Assembly (NCBI GenBank): GCA_963678275.1 | Contig: OY782765.1 | Span: 5,766,001 to 5,830,000 of the forward strand | Direction of reading: 5' to 3' | DNA from: G963677445 sp963678275 | GTDB taxonomy: Bacteria > Bacteroidota > Ignavibacteria > Ignavibacteriales > Melioribacteraceae | Length of the DNA: 64,000 nt | Part shown: positions 46,701 through 54,700 of the stretch, piece after piece | Layout: each line of letters starts with the position of its first letter | How positions within the stretch are numbered: the first letter of the stretch is position 1 | Notes under the pieces: model-generated | The model's database searches: none | What the model saw: the letters and a program-made list of their open reading frames with translations, nothing else | What the model was told of the DNA's origin: nothing | Translations under genes and position numbers: made by a program

Positions 46701-46897
46701 TTCCTGAAAGAGCTTTTGTTAATCTTACAATATATAACGCGCTTGGTGAAAGGGTGGCGACTCTGGCAAAGGGACAGATGGACGCCGGCTACCATGAGCT
46801 GAATTTTGACGCTTCCCGCTTCGCTTCAGGTACATATATTTACGAACTGAGAGCCGGAGAATTCAGATCAGTTAAGAAAATGATGCTGATGAAATAG
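43715..46897 (+). CDS. Secreted M14-family zinc carboxypeptidase with T9SS sorting domain
   Basis: The 1060-residue protein has a signal peptide (YLIVLILLVFSALTFAE) and then a propeptide-like region of about 100 residues. The M14 domain has zinc ligands His182 and Glu185 in HAREP and His313 in NFHTYSN, with catalytic Glu385 in VTIEVG; VDLNRNWGY supplies the Asn-Arg substrate clamp. It continues with a CARDB-like domain (LKNKGLGAGYNLS), a jelly roll ending GWYLDDIKIY, GWNLLSVP repeats and the sorting domain NYPNPFNPETTIRFGVP, ending SVKKMMLMK. It is probably a surface or released carboxypeptidase supplying amino acids. A terminator follows. Confidence 0.93.
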   Translation: MRNYLIVLILLVFSALTFAENHKQIKIVKDQPEALKLLAANGIAVEEAAIDRDGSIYLFLSDSEYELLRQTSLKFETLIDDWSEYYQSLPELTQTEKDYFRSRAKNRDNIEGFGYGSMGGYYTAEEVYTELDNMKNDFPDLITTKYSIGQTLEGREMYVVKISDNPDIDEDEPEVFINSLIHAREPAAMMSVMYYMFWLLENYGTDAEATYLVNNREIYFMPVFNVDGYEYNRQNDPGGGGMWRKNRRNNGNGTYGVDLNRNWGYMWGYDNNGSSPDPGDETYRGAAAFSEPATDVVRIFSESRPFKTGINFHTYSNLCIIPWGYINEETPDSLAFREYASEMTQFNGYEWGTAGAILYEVNGDADDWYYGEQTAKEKALTVTIEVGSWSDGFWPSQDRIFPLAEENLWPQQYITWAAGEFIKVENLSVSPEYFSPGETVTVSPVLKNKGLGAGYNLSATISSSSPYIIINSATIALDSIPARSVVEDAGEFEIIVSGAAPVGEPIYLDVAISSDGDIMTTQEVKIIPGIPTFMFEDSYDDPTVLWNITATPVNPKWEATTTTYHSGPVSYADSKSGEYASNCDVKLTMKDPVNLTGVSSAVLTFWTKYDIEDEWDAGQIEISTNNGSTWTPMETSLTAPGSGNGAQTSGEPVLDGTVSEWTFQEIDLSGYEGEQIKIRFELKADGYIEEDGWYLDDIKIYYYGGGSMSSGCADISWNEGWNLLSVPFQSTNMALDNIFPGHTSQAFYFTNSYQMTDMLGNDLGYWIKFPASGTNEICGQKIDDYVAVQTGWNMIGTNDTTVLTSNISSVPAGIIMSEYFEFDNGYVIAGELEPGKGYWVRASENGTIQINSTLNTSAAKENAEERITLRFEDAAGSRTELYILKEGESRMTPPLPPEGAFDIRFADGNYAETFMPGGNNIEMRGVSYPVQVYAFGGSLGIISGENERQLSDGEKISINSSVSNLTVKEISIPAEFELAQNYPNPFNPETTIRFGVPERAFVNLTIYNALGERVATLAKGQMDAGYHELNFDASRFASGTYIYELRAGEFRSVKKMMLMK

Positions 46898-46902
46898 TTT
46901 TG

Positions 46903-46942
46903 CAGGACAGATTCATAAATCTGTCCTGTGGTTTTTGTTTTT
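46903..46942 (+). terminator. Intrinsic terminator of the M14 gene
   Basis: CAGGACAGATT and AATCTGTCCTG form a perfect 11-bp stem with a CATA loop just after the stop, followed by TGGTTTTTGTTTTTT. A second hairpin (46951-46970, AGCCGCAC / GTGCGGCT) sits 22 bp further on and belongs to the GTAG-palindrome type. Confidence 0.9.
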
Positions 46943-47029
46943 TCCTGTAGAGCCGCACTGCCGTGCGGCTTGTTTAAATAACGAAATATCAGATGATTTT
47001 AAGATTTCTGATGAGGAATTTTTATTGTC

Positions 47030-47431
47030 ATGAAGAATTTGCCTGATACTCACTATCTATTGTGGATTCTATTTGATGACAAAAGATTATCTGACAAGTT
47101 GCAAAATATTATTGACGCCCCTGAGAATGAGATATATGTAAGTATTATTTCGTTTTGGGAAATATCCCTGAAGTTTTCTATCGGTAAATTAAATCTGAAT
47201 AATATTAAGCCTGATGAATTACCTTGTTTCGTAACAGATTCTGGTTTTCAAATCATGAATATTTCAGAACATGATGCAGCTTCTTTTTATAAGCTTCCAA
47301 GGATGAAACATAAAGACCCATTTGATAGATTTCTTGTTTGGCAGTCTATTTGTGAAGAATGCATTTTTATTACAAATGATAAAGAAATTGCCAGCTACGA
47401 GAGTGAGGGATTGAGATATCTGAAAATGTAA
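47030..47431 (+). CDS. PIN-domain protein (VapC-like toxin) without a visible antitoxin
   Basis: The 133-residue protein begins DTHYLLWILF. The four acidic metal ligands of PIN nucleases are in place: Asp6, Glu44 (ISFWEISLK), Asp96/Asp99 (KDPFDR) and Asp117 (ITNDKEI). It is therefore a probable intact RNase of the type II toxin class that cuts specific RNAs. VapC genes usually follow a small antitoxin gene with overlap, but only 132 bp separate this one from the M14 stop. That gap contains a terminator and a palindrome and no plausible short ORF with an RBS. The following gene is an AAA/DUF4143 ATPase. It may be an orphan or use an antitoxin elsewhere. Confidence 0.82.
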   Translation: MKNLPDTHYLLWILFDDKRLSDKLQNIIDAPENEIYVSIISFWEISLKFSIGKLNLNNIKPDELPCFVTDSGFQIMNISEHDAASFYKLPRMKHKDPFDRFLVWQSICEECIFITNDKEIASYESEGLRYLKM

Positions 47432-47514
47432 TTTTCTTTACGACACAAACTGGTAAATCTGACTTTTGTTTCCCGAGTTTTTAATTTTGATAGCATAGTG
47501 GCTCGATATGCTAA

Positions 47515-47577
47515 ATACGCAAAATGCTTTATTAATTTGCGTATTGATACGCAAAATATTATATTAATATGCGTATC
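47515..47577. promoter_or_regulatory. Paired TACGCA palindromes upstream of the AAA ATPase
   Basis: An imperfect palindrome ATACGCAAAAT..ATTTGCGTAT (47515-47544) runs straight into GATACGCA..TGCGTATC (47546-47577, 8-bp perfect arms), which ends 11 bp before the ATPase ATG. A related pair, GATACGCAAAAT..ATTTGCGTTTT, lies after the gene at 48903-48936. The position over the promoter/RBS region would suit an operator. The downstream copy instead suggests a repeat flanking the gene. Confidence 0.5.
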
Positions 47578-47588
47578 AGGAGATAAAA

Positions 47589-48713
47589 ATGATTAAAAGA
47601 ATACTTGAAGAAGAAATATTAAAATTTTTTTTCAAAGGCAAAGGTATTCTGATTACCGGCGCCAGGCAGACCGGAAAAACCACACTTTTAAGACAGTTTG
47701 AGAATAGATACACCGGTGAATCGATTTTTTTTAATTGCGATGAAAGCGATATTCGCCATTACCTTTCAGAAACAACGACCACAAATCTCGCAAAGCTGAT
47801 AACTAATAAAAAGCTCATATTAATTGACGAGGCTCAAAGAGTTAAGAATATAGGTCTGACTATAAAATTGCTTGTAGATAATTTCCCGGGAAGGCAGGTT
47901 GTAGTTTCCGGTTCTTCGGCAATTTTACTCAGGGATGAGATTAACGAACCTCTGACCGGCCGGATATTTGAATATAAGTTATATCCTCTCAGTTGGAAGG
48001 AATTCCTTATGGACGCCGGTCCCGTTGACAGCGCCCGTTTGCTTGAGGATTTTTTGATCTACGGGATGTATCCGGAGGTTCAGACAACAACGCTTGATAA
48101 AAAGAAGATTCTTAAAAATATTGCCAATAGTTATTTATACAAAGATGTATTTACATTTAAGAACATAAAGAATCCTGAAATTCTTGAGAAATTACTGCTG
48201 CTTCTGGCTTACCAGGTTGGCAGCCAGGTTTCCTATAATGAGCTGTCAAAGTCTTTGTCCATTGATAATGAAACCGTAAAGAGGTATATCGATCTGCTGG
48301 AAAAAATGATGATTATTTTTCCTCTTACTCCCTTCAGCAGAAATCTGCGTTCCGAGCTGACAAAAATGCGGAAAATATATTTTTATGACACCGGTATAAG
48401 AAATTCTATTATTCTCGATTTTCGTCCCTTTGAGTTCAGGAATGATAAGGGGGCTGTCTGGGAAAATTTTTTAATCAGCGAAAGGAAAAAACTGCTTCAT
48501 TACCGGGATTCAGATTCAAGACAATTTTTCTGGAGGACTCAGAATCAGCTCGAAGTTGATTATATAGAAATTACTTCTGAAAAAATGGAAGGTTTTGAGT
48601 TTAAATGGAATCCTGACGCGAAGAAAAAGGTTCCTTCAGCTTTTTTTAATGCCTATTCTGAATGTCCGGTAAGTTTCATTGATAAATCGAACTATCAATC
48701 ATTTTTAGAATAA
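47589..48713 (+). CDS. AAA_14 / DUF4143 family ATP-binding protein
   Basis: The 374-residue protein has an N-terminal P-loop GARQTGKTTLLRQF, Walker B KKLILIDEAQ, sensor-like VVVSGSSAILLRD, the LTGRIFEYKLYPLSWKEF block, and a C-terminal DUF4143 nuclease-like part with YFYDTGIRNSI, WENFLISE and WRTQNQLEVDYIE. This is the common and poorly understood AAA/DUF4143 family, in which the C-terminal part has a restriction-endonuclease-like E-V-D pattern. These genes are often mobile and turn up beside toxin-antitoxin and repeat loci, as here. RBS GGAGA is present. Biological role unknown. Confidence 0.88.
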   Translation: MIKRILEEEILKFFFKGKGILITGARQTGKTTLLRQFENRYTGESIFFNCDESDIRHYLSETTTTNLAKLITNKKLILIDEAQRVKNIGLTIKLLVDNFPGRQVVVSGSSAILLRDEINEPLTGRIFEYKLYPLSWKEFLMDAGPVDSARLLEDFLIYGMYPEVQTTTLDKKKILKNIANSYLYKDVFTFKNIKNPEILEKLLLLLAYQVGSQVSYNELSKSLSIDNETVKRYIDLLEKMMIIFPLTPFSRNLRSELTKMRKIYFYDTGIRNSIILDFRPFEFRNDKGAVWENFLISERKKLLHYRDSDSRQFFWRTQNQLEVDYIEITSEKMEGFEFKWNPDAKKKVPSAFFNAYSECPVSFIDKSNYQSFLE

Positions 48714-49020
48714 ACACAAACTGGCAGAGCCGGAAAAAATTTAATCCGAAGAAAGAATCGTACTCGTTCTCGTACTTCGTACTCGTCTTTTCAAAACGCT
48801 CAGGTTATTCGAGAACGAGAACGATTACGTGTTCCCTGCGTACGATAAAATCTTACCATTTCGCTTAGAATTTAACAGCTAACGGAATATTCCTATTAAA
48901 TGATACGCAAAATCTTCTAATAATTTGCGTTTTGGGTGATCACGTATGGATAAAAAATGCCGGATGGGGAATCCGGCATAATATGAGGACATAACAGGCT
49001 CCTTACGGAGGAGGAACTAT
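48714..49020. repeat. Repeat island 7 (non-coding, 0.3 kb)
   Basis: It contains a CTGGCAGAGCCGG remnant, GTACTCGT/GAGAACGA hexamer-type runs (48765-48830), a reverse-oriented 46-bp element (48846-48890) and a TACGCA palindrome (48903-48936). The end near 48960-49020 has short ATGCCGGATGGGGAATCCGGCAT-type symmetry (GCCGGATGGGGAATCCGGC at 48959-48977), a possible bidirectional terminator between the convergent genes. Confidence 0.7.
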
Positions 49021-49311
49021 TTATATTGGTCTTACGGTCTTTCCGATATTATCTCTGGTGAAATTGACAACCTCATAACGTGTTGTGGAGTAAACAGGGC
49101 ATTGGCCCGGTGAATTTTCTTCTTCATTGACATAGATGAATTCGGTCTGCAGAATAGAAGTTTCAGGTGAAACAAAATATCTTCCTGTATTTTTATGTTT
49201 TCTGGTTCGTATCTTAAATATAATCCATGAGATAATTATTATTCCTCCGACGGCAGAAAAGAAAACTGCCAGCGTATCGTAAACAATTTGTACATTTCCA
49301 AAATCTTCCAT
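49021..49311 (-). CDS. Small single-span membrane protein, unknown function
   Basis: The 96-residue protein has one membrane helix (about residues 12-33, TLAVFFSAVGGIIIISWIIF), preceded by a short acidic N-terminus and followed by a basic stretch (KIRTRKHKN). The soluble tail includes TSILQTEFIYVNEEENSPG. I recognise no family. No clear Shine-Dalgarno precedes ATG 49311, but the hydrophobic/basic pattern and clean open frame outside any other gene support a real gene. It is divergent from the YbjN-like gene and convergent with the AAA ATPase. Confidence 0.55.
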   Translation of the reverse strand: MEDFGNVQIVYDTLAVFFSAVGGIIIISWIIFKIRTRKHKNTGRYFVSPETSILQTEFIYVNEEENSPGQCPVYSTTRYEVVNFTRDNIGKTVRPI

Positions 49312-49463
49312 ATTAAACTCATGCTTTTTTCTATCATGCTTTCCGATGGCAATATAATTTCTTTACTCGAAAAAAAATGTGTTGTATATTATACTATACG
49401 ATTTCTGTGATTATGGTCACTGCATTCGGGTAATCAGGAAACTTAAGAATCAGGTGAAAGGAA

Positions 49464-49898
49464 ATGGAACGGGGAATAAAAGATGTAATCGCTTTAAGAA
49501 AACTTATTGATAAATACCTGAAAGAAAAGGGATGGTCATTTAAGGTTAATAAGGAGGGGGCATTCGTATTGAGTCAGGGGTCAACTTATGTGATTATAGA
49601 AGCAAAAAAGTGGGGGCAGAATACTGTGGTTACCATTAACGCCCCGGTCGCGCTTGATATTAAAAAAATTTCCCTGGAACTTACGAGAGGGCTGCTGGTG
49701 AAAAATTTCGATCTTATTCTCGGGAAGTTTTCCCTCGACCGAAACGGAAAAGCCATTTATTATGAAAACGCATTGCTGGGTAACGATCTCGACCCCGAGG
49801 AACTTTACAGCGCCGTTGAATCAGCCGCTCTAATCGCCGATGAATATGATGACAGGATATCGGTGATGGCCGGTGGAAAAAGGGCTATCGACGGGTAA
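49464..49898 (+). CDS. YbjN / type III chaperone-like domain protein
   Basis: The 144-residue protein shows the alternating beta pattern of the YbjN / CesT-like fold: LIDKYLKEKGWSFKVNKEGAFVL in two elements, TYVIIEAKKWGQNTVVTINAPV, LTRGLLVKNFDLILGKFSLDRNGKAIYYENALLGNDLD in pieces, and a helical C-terminus with IADEYDDRI. Such domains chaperone or regulate other proteins; specific function is unknown. An RBS (GAAAGGAAATG) fits the start. It heads the dense plus-strand block but is separated from rimP by a terminator-like hairpin. Confidence 0.65.
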   Translation: MERGIKDVIALRKLIDKYLKEKGWSFKVNKEGAFVLSQGSTYVIIEAKKWGQNTVVTINAPVALDIKKISLELTRGLLVKNFDLILGKFSLDRNGKAIYYENALLGNDLDPEELYSAVESAALIADEYDDRISVMAGGKRAIDG

Positions 49899-49970
49899 TA
49901 AAATTAATAGGGCAAGTTTTTAATAAATTTGCAAAATAGGGAAATAATTGTTAAATTTAAGCTTCTAATC

Positions 49971-49993
49971 CGCCCCGTTGAGGGCGATTTTTG
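49971..49993 (+). terminator. Short hairpin terminator ahead of rimP
   Basis: CGCCC-CGTTGA-GGGCG is followed by ATTTTTG. The 5-bp stem is short but pure GC. It either ends the ybjN-like transcript or acts as an attenuator in the rimP-nusA leader. Confidence 0.55.
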
Positions 49994-50018
49994 TATATAG
50001 TGTATTAATTTTTAGAAG

Positions 50019-50471
50019 ATGAACGTCCTGAAAGAAAAAATTATTGAACTGACTGAGCAAATTATTCCCGAACATGAATGTGTTTTAATAGATGTGGTTT
50101 TCCGGGGAGACTCAAGGAACAGGATAATAGAGATTTATGTTGATAATGAAGATGGCATAACTCTCGATGATTGTTCCGATATCAGCAGGAAAATCAATGA
50201 AAGAATAGAGCAGGATGAAGTTATAAAATCAAAATACCGCCTGGATGTTTCCTCTCCCGGCACAGAAAGACCATTAAAATACCTTCTGCAGTATAAGAAA
50301 CATATTGGCCGTAAACTTGAAGTGGATTTTTTAGAGAATGATGAAAAAAACAATGAAGTTATGGAGCTTACTGCGGTTGACGATAAATTATTTACTTTCA
50401 GAGCGGGTAAGGATGAAAGAGTTATCCCCTTTGAAAAAATAATTAAGGCGAAAGTAATAATCAGCTTTTGA
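50019..50471 (+). CDS. rimP: Ribosome maturation factor RimP
   Basis: The 150-residue protein shows the RimP pattern: an N-terminal alpha/beta domain (CVLIDVVFRGDSRNRIIEIYVD), the highly conserved YRLDVSSPGTERPLK, and a C-terminal SH3-like barrel (IGRKLEVDF, VIPFEKIIKAKV). It acts in maturation of the 30S subunit. It is the first gene of the canonical rimP-nusA-infB-rbfA-truB order, 19 bp before nusA. Confidence 0.96.
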   Translation: MNVLKEKIIELTEQIIPEHECVLIDVVFRGDSRNRIIEIYVDNEDGITLDDCSDISRKINERIEQDEVIKSKYRLDVSSPGTERPLKYLLQYKKHIGRKLEVDFLENDEKNNEVMELTAVDDKLFTFRAGKDERVIPFEKIIKAKVIISF

Positions 50472-50490
50472 TTCTGGAGGCACAAATAAA

Positions 50491-51738
50491 ATGAACGCAG
50501 AGATAGTAGAATCCTTTGCGCAGATGGTCAGGGTAAAAAGCCTTGATAAAGATGTACTAAGCGGAATTATTGAAGAAATATTCGGACTTCTGGTCAAGAA
50601 AAAATATGGCCAGGAAGCAAAATATGATGTTGTCGTCAACATGGACAAGGGAGATATTGAAATATTTCTCGAACGCACGATTGTCGAAGAAGTTGAAGAT
50701 CCCATGACCGAGATAAGTATTGATGAGGTCAATGAGAAAGGTAATGATGATGAGCTTGAGGAAGGTGATGACTACGTTGAAAAAATTGAGCTTTTATCTT
50801 TCGGACGACGACTGATAAATCTGGCCCGGCAAAGTCTGAACCAGAAAATCAGGGAGATAGAAAAAGATATAATTTATAATGAATATATTGATATGGTCGG
50901 CGAAATAGTAGTAGGCGATATATATCAGGTCAGGAAAAATGATCTTCTTGTAAACCATAATAAAAATGAACTTATGCTTCCCCGTAATGAGCAGATACCC
51001 AGGGAAAGATATCGCAAAGGGGATACTGTAAGAGCGATTGTCAAGGAAGTTAAAAAGACCCAGAACGGTCCGGTCATTATTATTTCAAGAAGTGATAACT
51101 TATTCCTGAGAAGACTTTTTGAAATTGAAATTCCCGAAATTTATGATGGTGTAATTGAGATCAAGGGAATAGCCCGCGAGCCTGGTGAAAGAGCCAAGGT
51201 AGCGGTTATTTCGCAGGATAACAGGATTGATGCCGTAGGCGCCTGTGTTGGTATGAAAGGTGTCAGGATTCACGCAATTGTAAGGGAACTCAATAACGAA
51301 AATATTGATGTAATAAACTTTTCTGAAGATCCTGTCGAATATATTCAGCGTTCTCTGGCGCCTGCCAAGCTGAAACAAATTGAGATTGATGAGCAGGAAA
51401 GGAAATGCACTGTTACTGCCGACAGCGACCAGATTTCACTTATTGTTGGTCGGAATGGCGTGAATATCCGACTCGCGATGAAACTGACCGGATATGATAT
51501 TGATGTTATCCGTGAAGAGAAACCTTTCGAAGAATATGAAGATGATATAGAACTCTTCGATCTTAAAGATGAACTCGGTCCTGAACTTGTTGAGCTTCTT
51601 ATTAATAACAGGTTCGATACAGCGGTTGAAGTGCTCACCGCGGGAGCGGAACAGTTGAGTCAGATAGATGGAATAGATGAAGAAAAAGCTGAAGAGATAG
51701 TTGAAATTATCAAAAATCAGTTTGAAGAAGAAGAATAA
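50491..51738 (+). CDS. nusA: Transcription termination/antitermination factor NusA
   Basis: The 415-residue protein has an N-terminal RNAP-binding domain (about 1-130), an S1 domain (about 135-200, GEIVVGDIYQV, RDxLVNHNKNELMLPR-like), and KH1 and KH2. VGACVGMKGVRIHAIVRELNNENIDVI (in parts) and SLIVGRNGVNIRLAMKLTGYDIDV (in parts) carry the GxxG loops. A short C-terminal helix-hairpin-helix-like segment (about 360-415) replaces the long acidic repeats of E. coli NusA. RBS TTCTGGAGGC fits the start. Confidence 0.97.
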   Translation: MNAEIVESFAQMVRVKSLDKDVLSGIIEEIFGLLVKKKYGQEAKYDVVVNMDKGDIEIFLERTIVEEVEDPMTEISIDEVNEKGNDDELEEGDDYVEKIELLSFGRRLINLARQSLNQKIREIEKDIIYNEYIDMVGEIVVGDIYQVRKNDLLVNHNKNELMLPRNEQIPRERYRKGDTVRAIVKEVKKTQNGPVIIISRSDNLFLRRLFEIEIPEIYDGVIEIKGIAREPGERAKVAVISQDNRIDAVGACVGMKGVRIHAIVRELNNENIDVINFSEDPVEYIQRSLAPAKLKQIEIDEQERKCTVTADSDQISLIVGRNGVNIRLAMKLTGYDIDVIREEKPFEEYEDDIELFDLKDELGPELVELLINNRFDTAVEVLTAGAEQLSQIDGIDEEKAEEIVEIIKNQFEEEE

Positions 51739-51764
51739 AATTTTAATAAACTGGTAGCTCGGTT

Positions 51765-54700
51765 ATGCCGGAAAAACGTAAAAAATTAAGACTTTACAAA
51801 TTTGCCTCAGAGTATAATCTTTCTACAGATATGCTTGTGGATTTCCTGAGTGAAAAAGGTCATAAGGTGAATTCTCATATGACCATTTTATCAGATGAGA
51901 TGCTTGCTGATATACAGGAAAAATTTAAAAAAGATATTGAAAAAGCAGAAAAACATTACAAAAAAATATCAGAATTCCAGAAAAAACGTTCAGACCGGCT
52001 TGCAATGGAAAGTTCTAAATCGCAGGATGAAGCGGACACTGTAACGGAATCCGCTGATTCCGAACAGGATTTGGAACCTGAAGCTGCCGCTGATTCGGAA
52101 AATGCCGCCGAAACTGAACCGGAAACAACTGAAACTGCCGAGCCCGAACAGGAAGCTCCCGAAGTTGATTCTGCTGAGGAAGAAATTGAAACTGAGCCGG
52201 AAGTGATATCTGAAAAAGAAGAGCCCGAACCGGAGCAGGTTGACGATACCAGTCCGGAAGCTGAGCCGGCGGAAGAGGTGACCGAAACTGCTGAGGAACC
52301 TCAGGAAAAGATAACCGGGCCGGAAGAAATTGCCGGACAGAGTGAACCGGAAGAATCAGCCGCAGTTCCACAGGAAACAGTTGAACAGCCTGAAGAGGAA
52401 TTAACGGAAGAACCTGAAAGCCGGGAAGAGATTCAGCCGAAAATTGAGGAAACCGTTCAAACATCGGAAGAGACACCCGGAGAAGAAGCGGAAGAAAAAG
52501 CCGTGCCGGAAGATTCCGATGAAGATAAAGATGATGAGCAGGAAAAAGACTCTACCTTTAAAACACAGTCGGAAATTGAACTGGAGAAGAGAAAAAGGGG
52601 CCTGACTATTGTAGGCAAAATAGACCTTAATGAAAGAAAGCCGAAAAAGAAAAAGAGAAGGCGGGACCGGAGAAAAGATGATAAGCTCAAGAAGCCGGAT
52701 CAGGCCGCGCAGGTTCAGGGACAGAATAAAGCTGAATCGGGCAGCGAAAAACCTGCTGTTACTGAAAAGACTGTAACGGAAGATAAGAAAAAACCGGCAG
52801 CTCAGCAGGAGAAAAGAGATAAAACCAGGGATAACCGGGGTCAGGAAACAAAAAAATCGGATGCTGCTCCCCAGGCGACTGATGATGAAGAAGGAAAGAA
52901 AAAGAAAAAAGTTCTTAAAGCGAAAAAGAAAAAGGGCAAAGCGGATGATCCTTCGGTAGATGATTCACCGAGAGCCAAGAAAAAAAGAAAAGCCAAGAAA
53001 TTTGAAGTTGACAAGCGTGAAGTTGAAGCTGCCATTAAAAGAACCATGCTCAGCATGGAAGAATCCTCGGCGGCGGACAGAGCGAGAGCCAGAAAGAAAA
53101 AACAGAAAGAAAAAGCCGAGCTTCAGGAAAAACTTCAGGAAGAAATTGATAATCAGAAACAGAAAATTGAGGTTACCGAATTTATCGCGGTAAATGAACT
53201 TGCCAACCTTATGGATGTTCCGGTAGGCGATGTGATAGCGAAATGTATAGGACTCGGATTGATGGTTTCAATTAACCAAAGGCTTGATATTGAAACAATT
53301 ACCCTGGTCGCGGATGAATTTGGTTTTGAAATTGAGCAGCAGACAGAATATAAAGCGGAAGCTCTTGAGGATGTTGATGATGAAGAAGAAACACTTATGC
53401 CGAGAGACCCTGTTGTTACGATCATGGGGCATGTCGACCATGGCAAGACTTCTTTGCTCGACTATATAAGAAAGGCTAATGTTGTCGCCGGTGAGTCGGG
53501 AGGTATTACCCAGCATATCGGAGCTTATCGGGTTAAGGTTGATGAAGAAAGGCATGTAGCGTTTCTTGATACCCCGGGCCATGAGGCTTTTACGGCCATG
53601 CGCGCCAGGGGCGCCAAAGTAACAGATATCGTGGTTCTTATCGTCGCGGCGGATGACGCTGTTATGCCTCAGACTGTCGAGGCTATCAATCATGCCCAGG
53701 CTGCCGGGGTTCCTATTGTTATCGCGATAAATAAAGTTGATAAACCTAATGCTAATCCTGAAAAAATAAAGCAGCAGCTTGCCGAAAGGAATATTCTTGT
53801 TGAGGATTGGGGAGGTAAATACCAGTGCGCTGAAATTTCAGCGAAAAAAGGAACAAATGTTGACGAACTTCTGGAAAAAATTCTGCTGGAAGCTGAAATT
53901 CTTGAGCTGAAAGCAAACCCGAACAGGACCGCGCGCGGCACTGTTGTGGAATCGCAGCTTGACAAAGGGAAAGGTATAACTGCCACAATTCTGGTACAGA
54001 AAGGTGAATTGAATATTGGCGATCCTTTTGTAGCCGGTAATTACCATGGCAGGGTAAGAGCTATGTTCGACCAGAGGAATAAGAAGGTTAAAACTGCCGG
54101 TCCTTCCACTCCTGTTCTCGTTCTCGGATTTGAAGGAGCGCCTCAGGCAGGGGATACTTTTGTTGTTGTCAATTCAGAAAGAGAAGCGCGTGAAATAGGA
54201 CTTAAAAGACAGCAGCTTAAACGTGAGCAGGATCATCGCCAGGTCCGTCACATTACCCTTGATGAAATTGCCAGCCAGATAAGTATCGGCGGAGTTAAAG
54301 AGCTGCCTCTTGTTGTAAAAGGTGACGTGGATGGTTCTGTTGAGGCGCTGTCTGATTCCCTGATGAAACTTTCCAACGCTGAAGTGCTGGTGAAGGTTAT
54401 TCATCGCGGCGTCGGCGCCATTTCGGAAGGTGACGTACTGCTTGCCGCTGCCTCAAACGCCATTATTGTCGGTTTCCATGTAAGGCCCCATGTGAACGCG
54501 CGGAAACTTGCCGAAGCCGAGCATGTGGATATAAGGCTCTATAATGTGATATATGACGCGATAAACGAAGTTAAGTCAGCCCTCGAAGGAATGCTCGCTC
54601 CGGTTATATCTGAAAAAACAGTCGCGACCGTAGAGATCAGGGATACATTCAAAGTGCCAAAAATTGGCACAGTTGCCGGTTGTTATGTTCAGGATGGCAA

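Noticed and set aside
46951..46970. Second hairpin after the M14 gene as its terminator.
   Set aside because: It lacks a T-run; the 11-bp stem with T-rich tail just upstream is the terminator, and this one belongs to the dispersed palindrome type.
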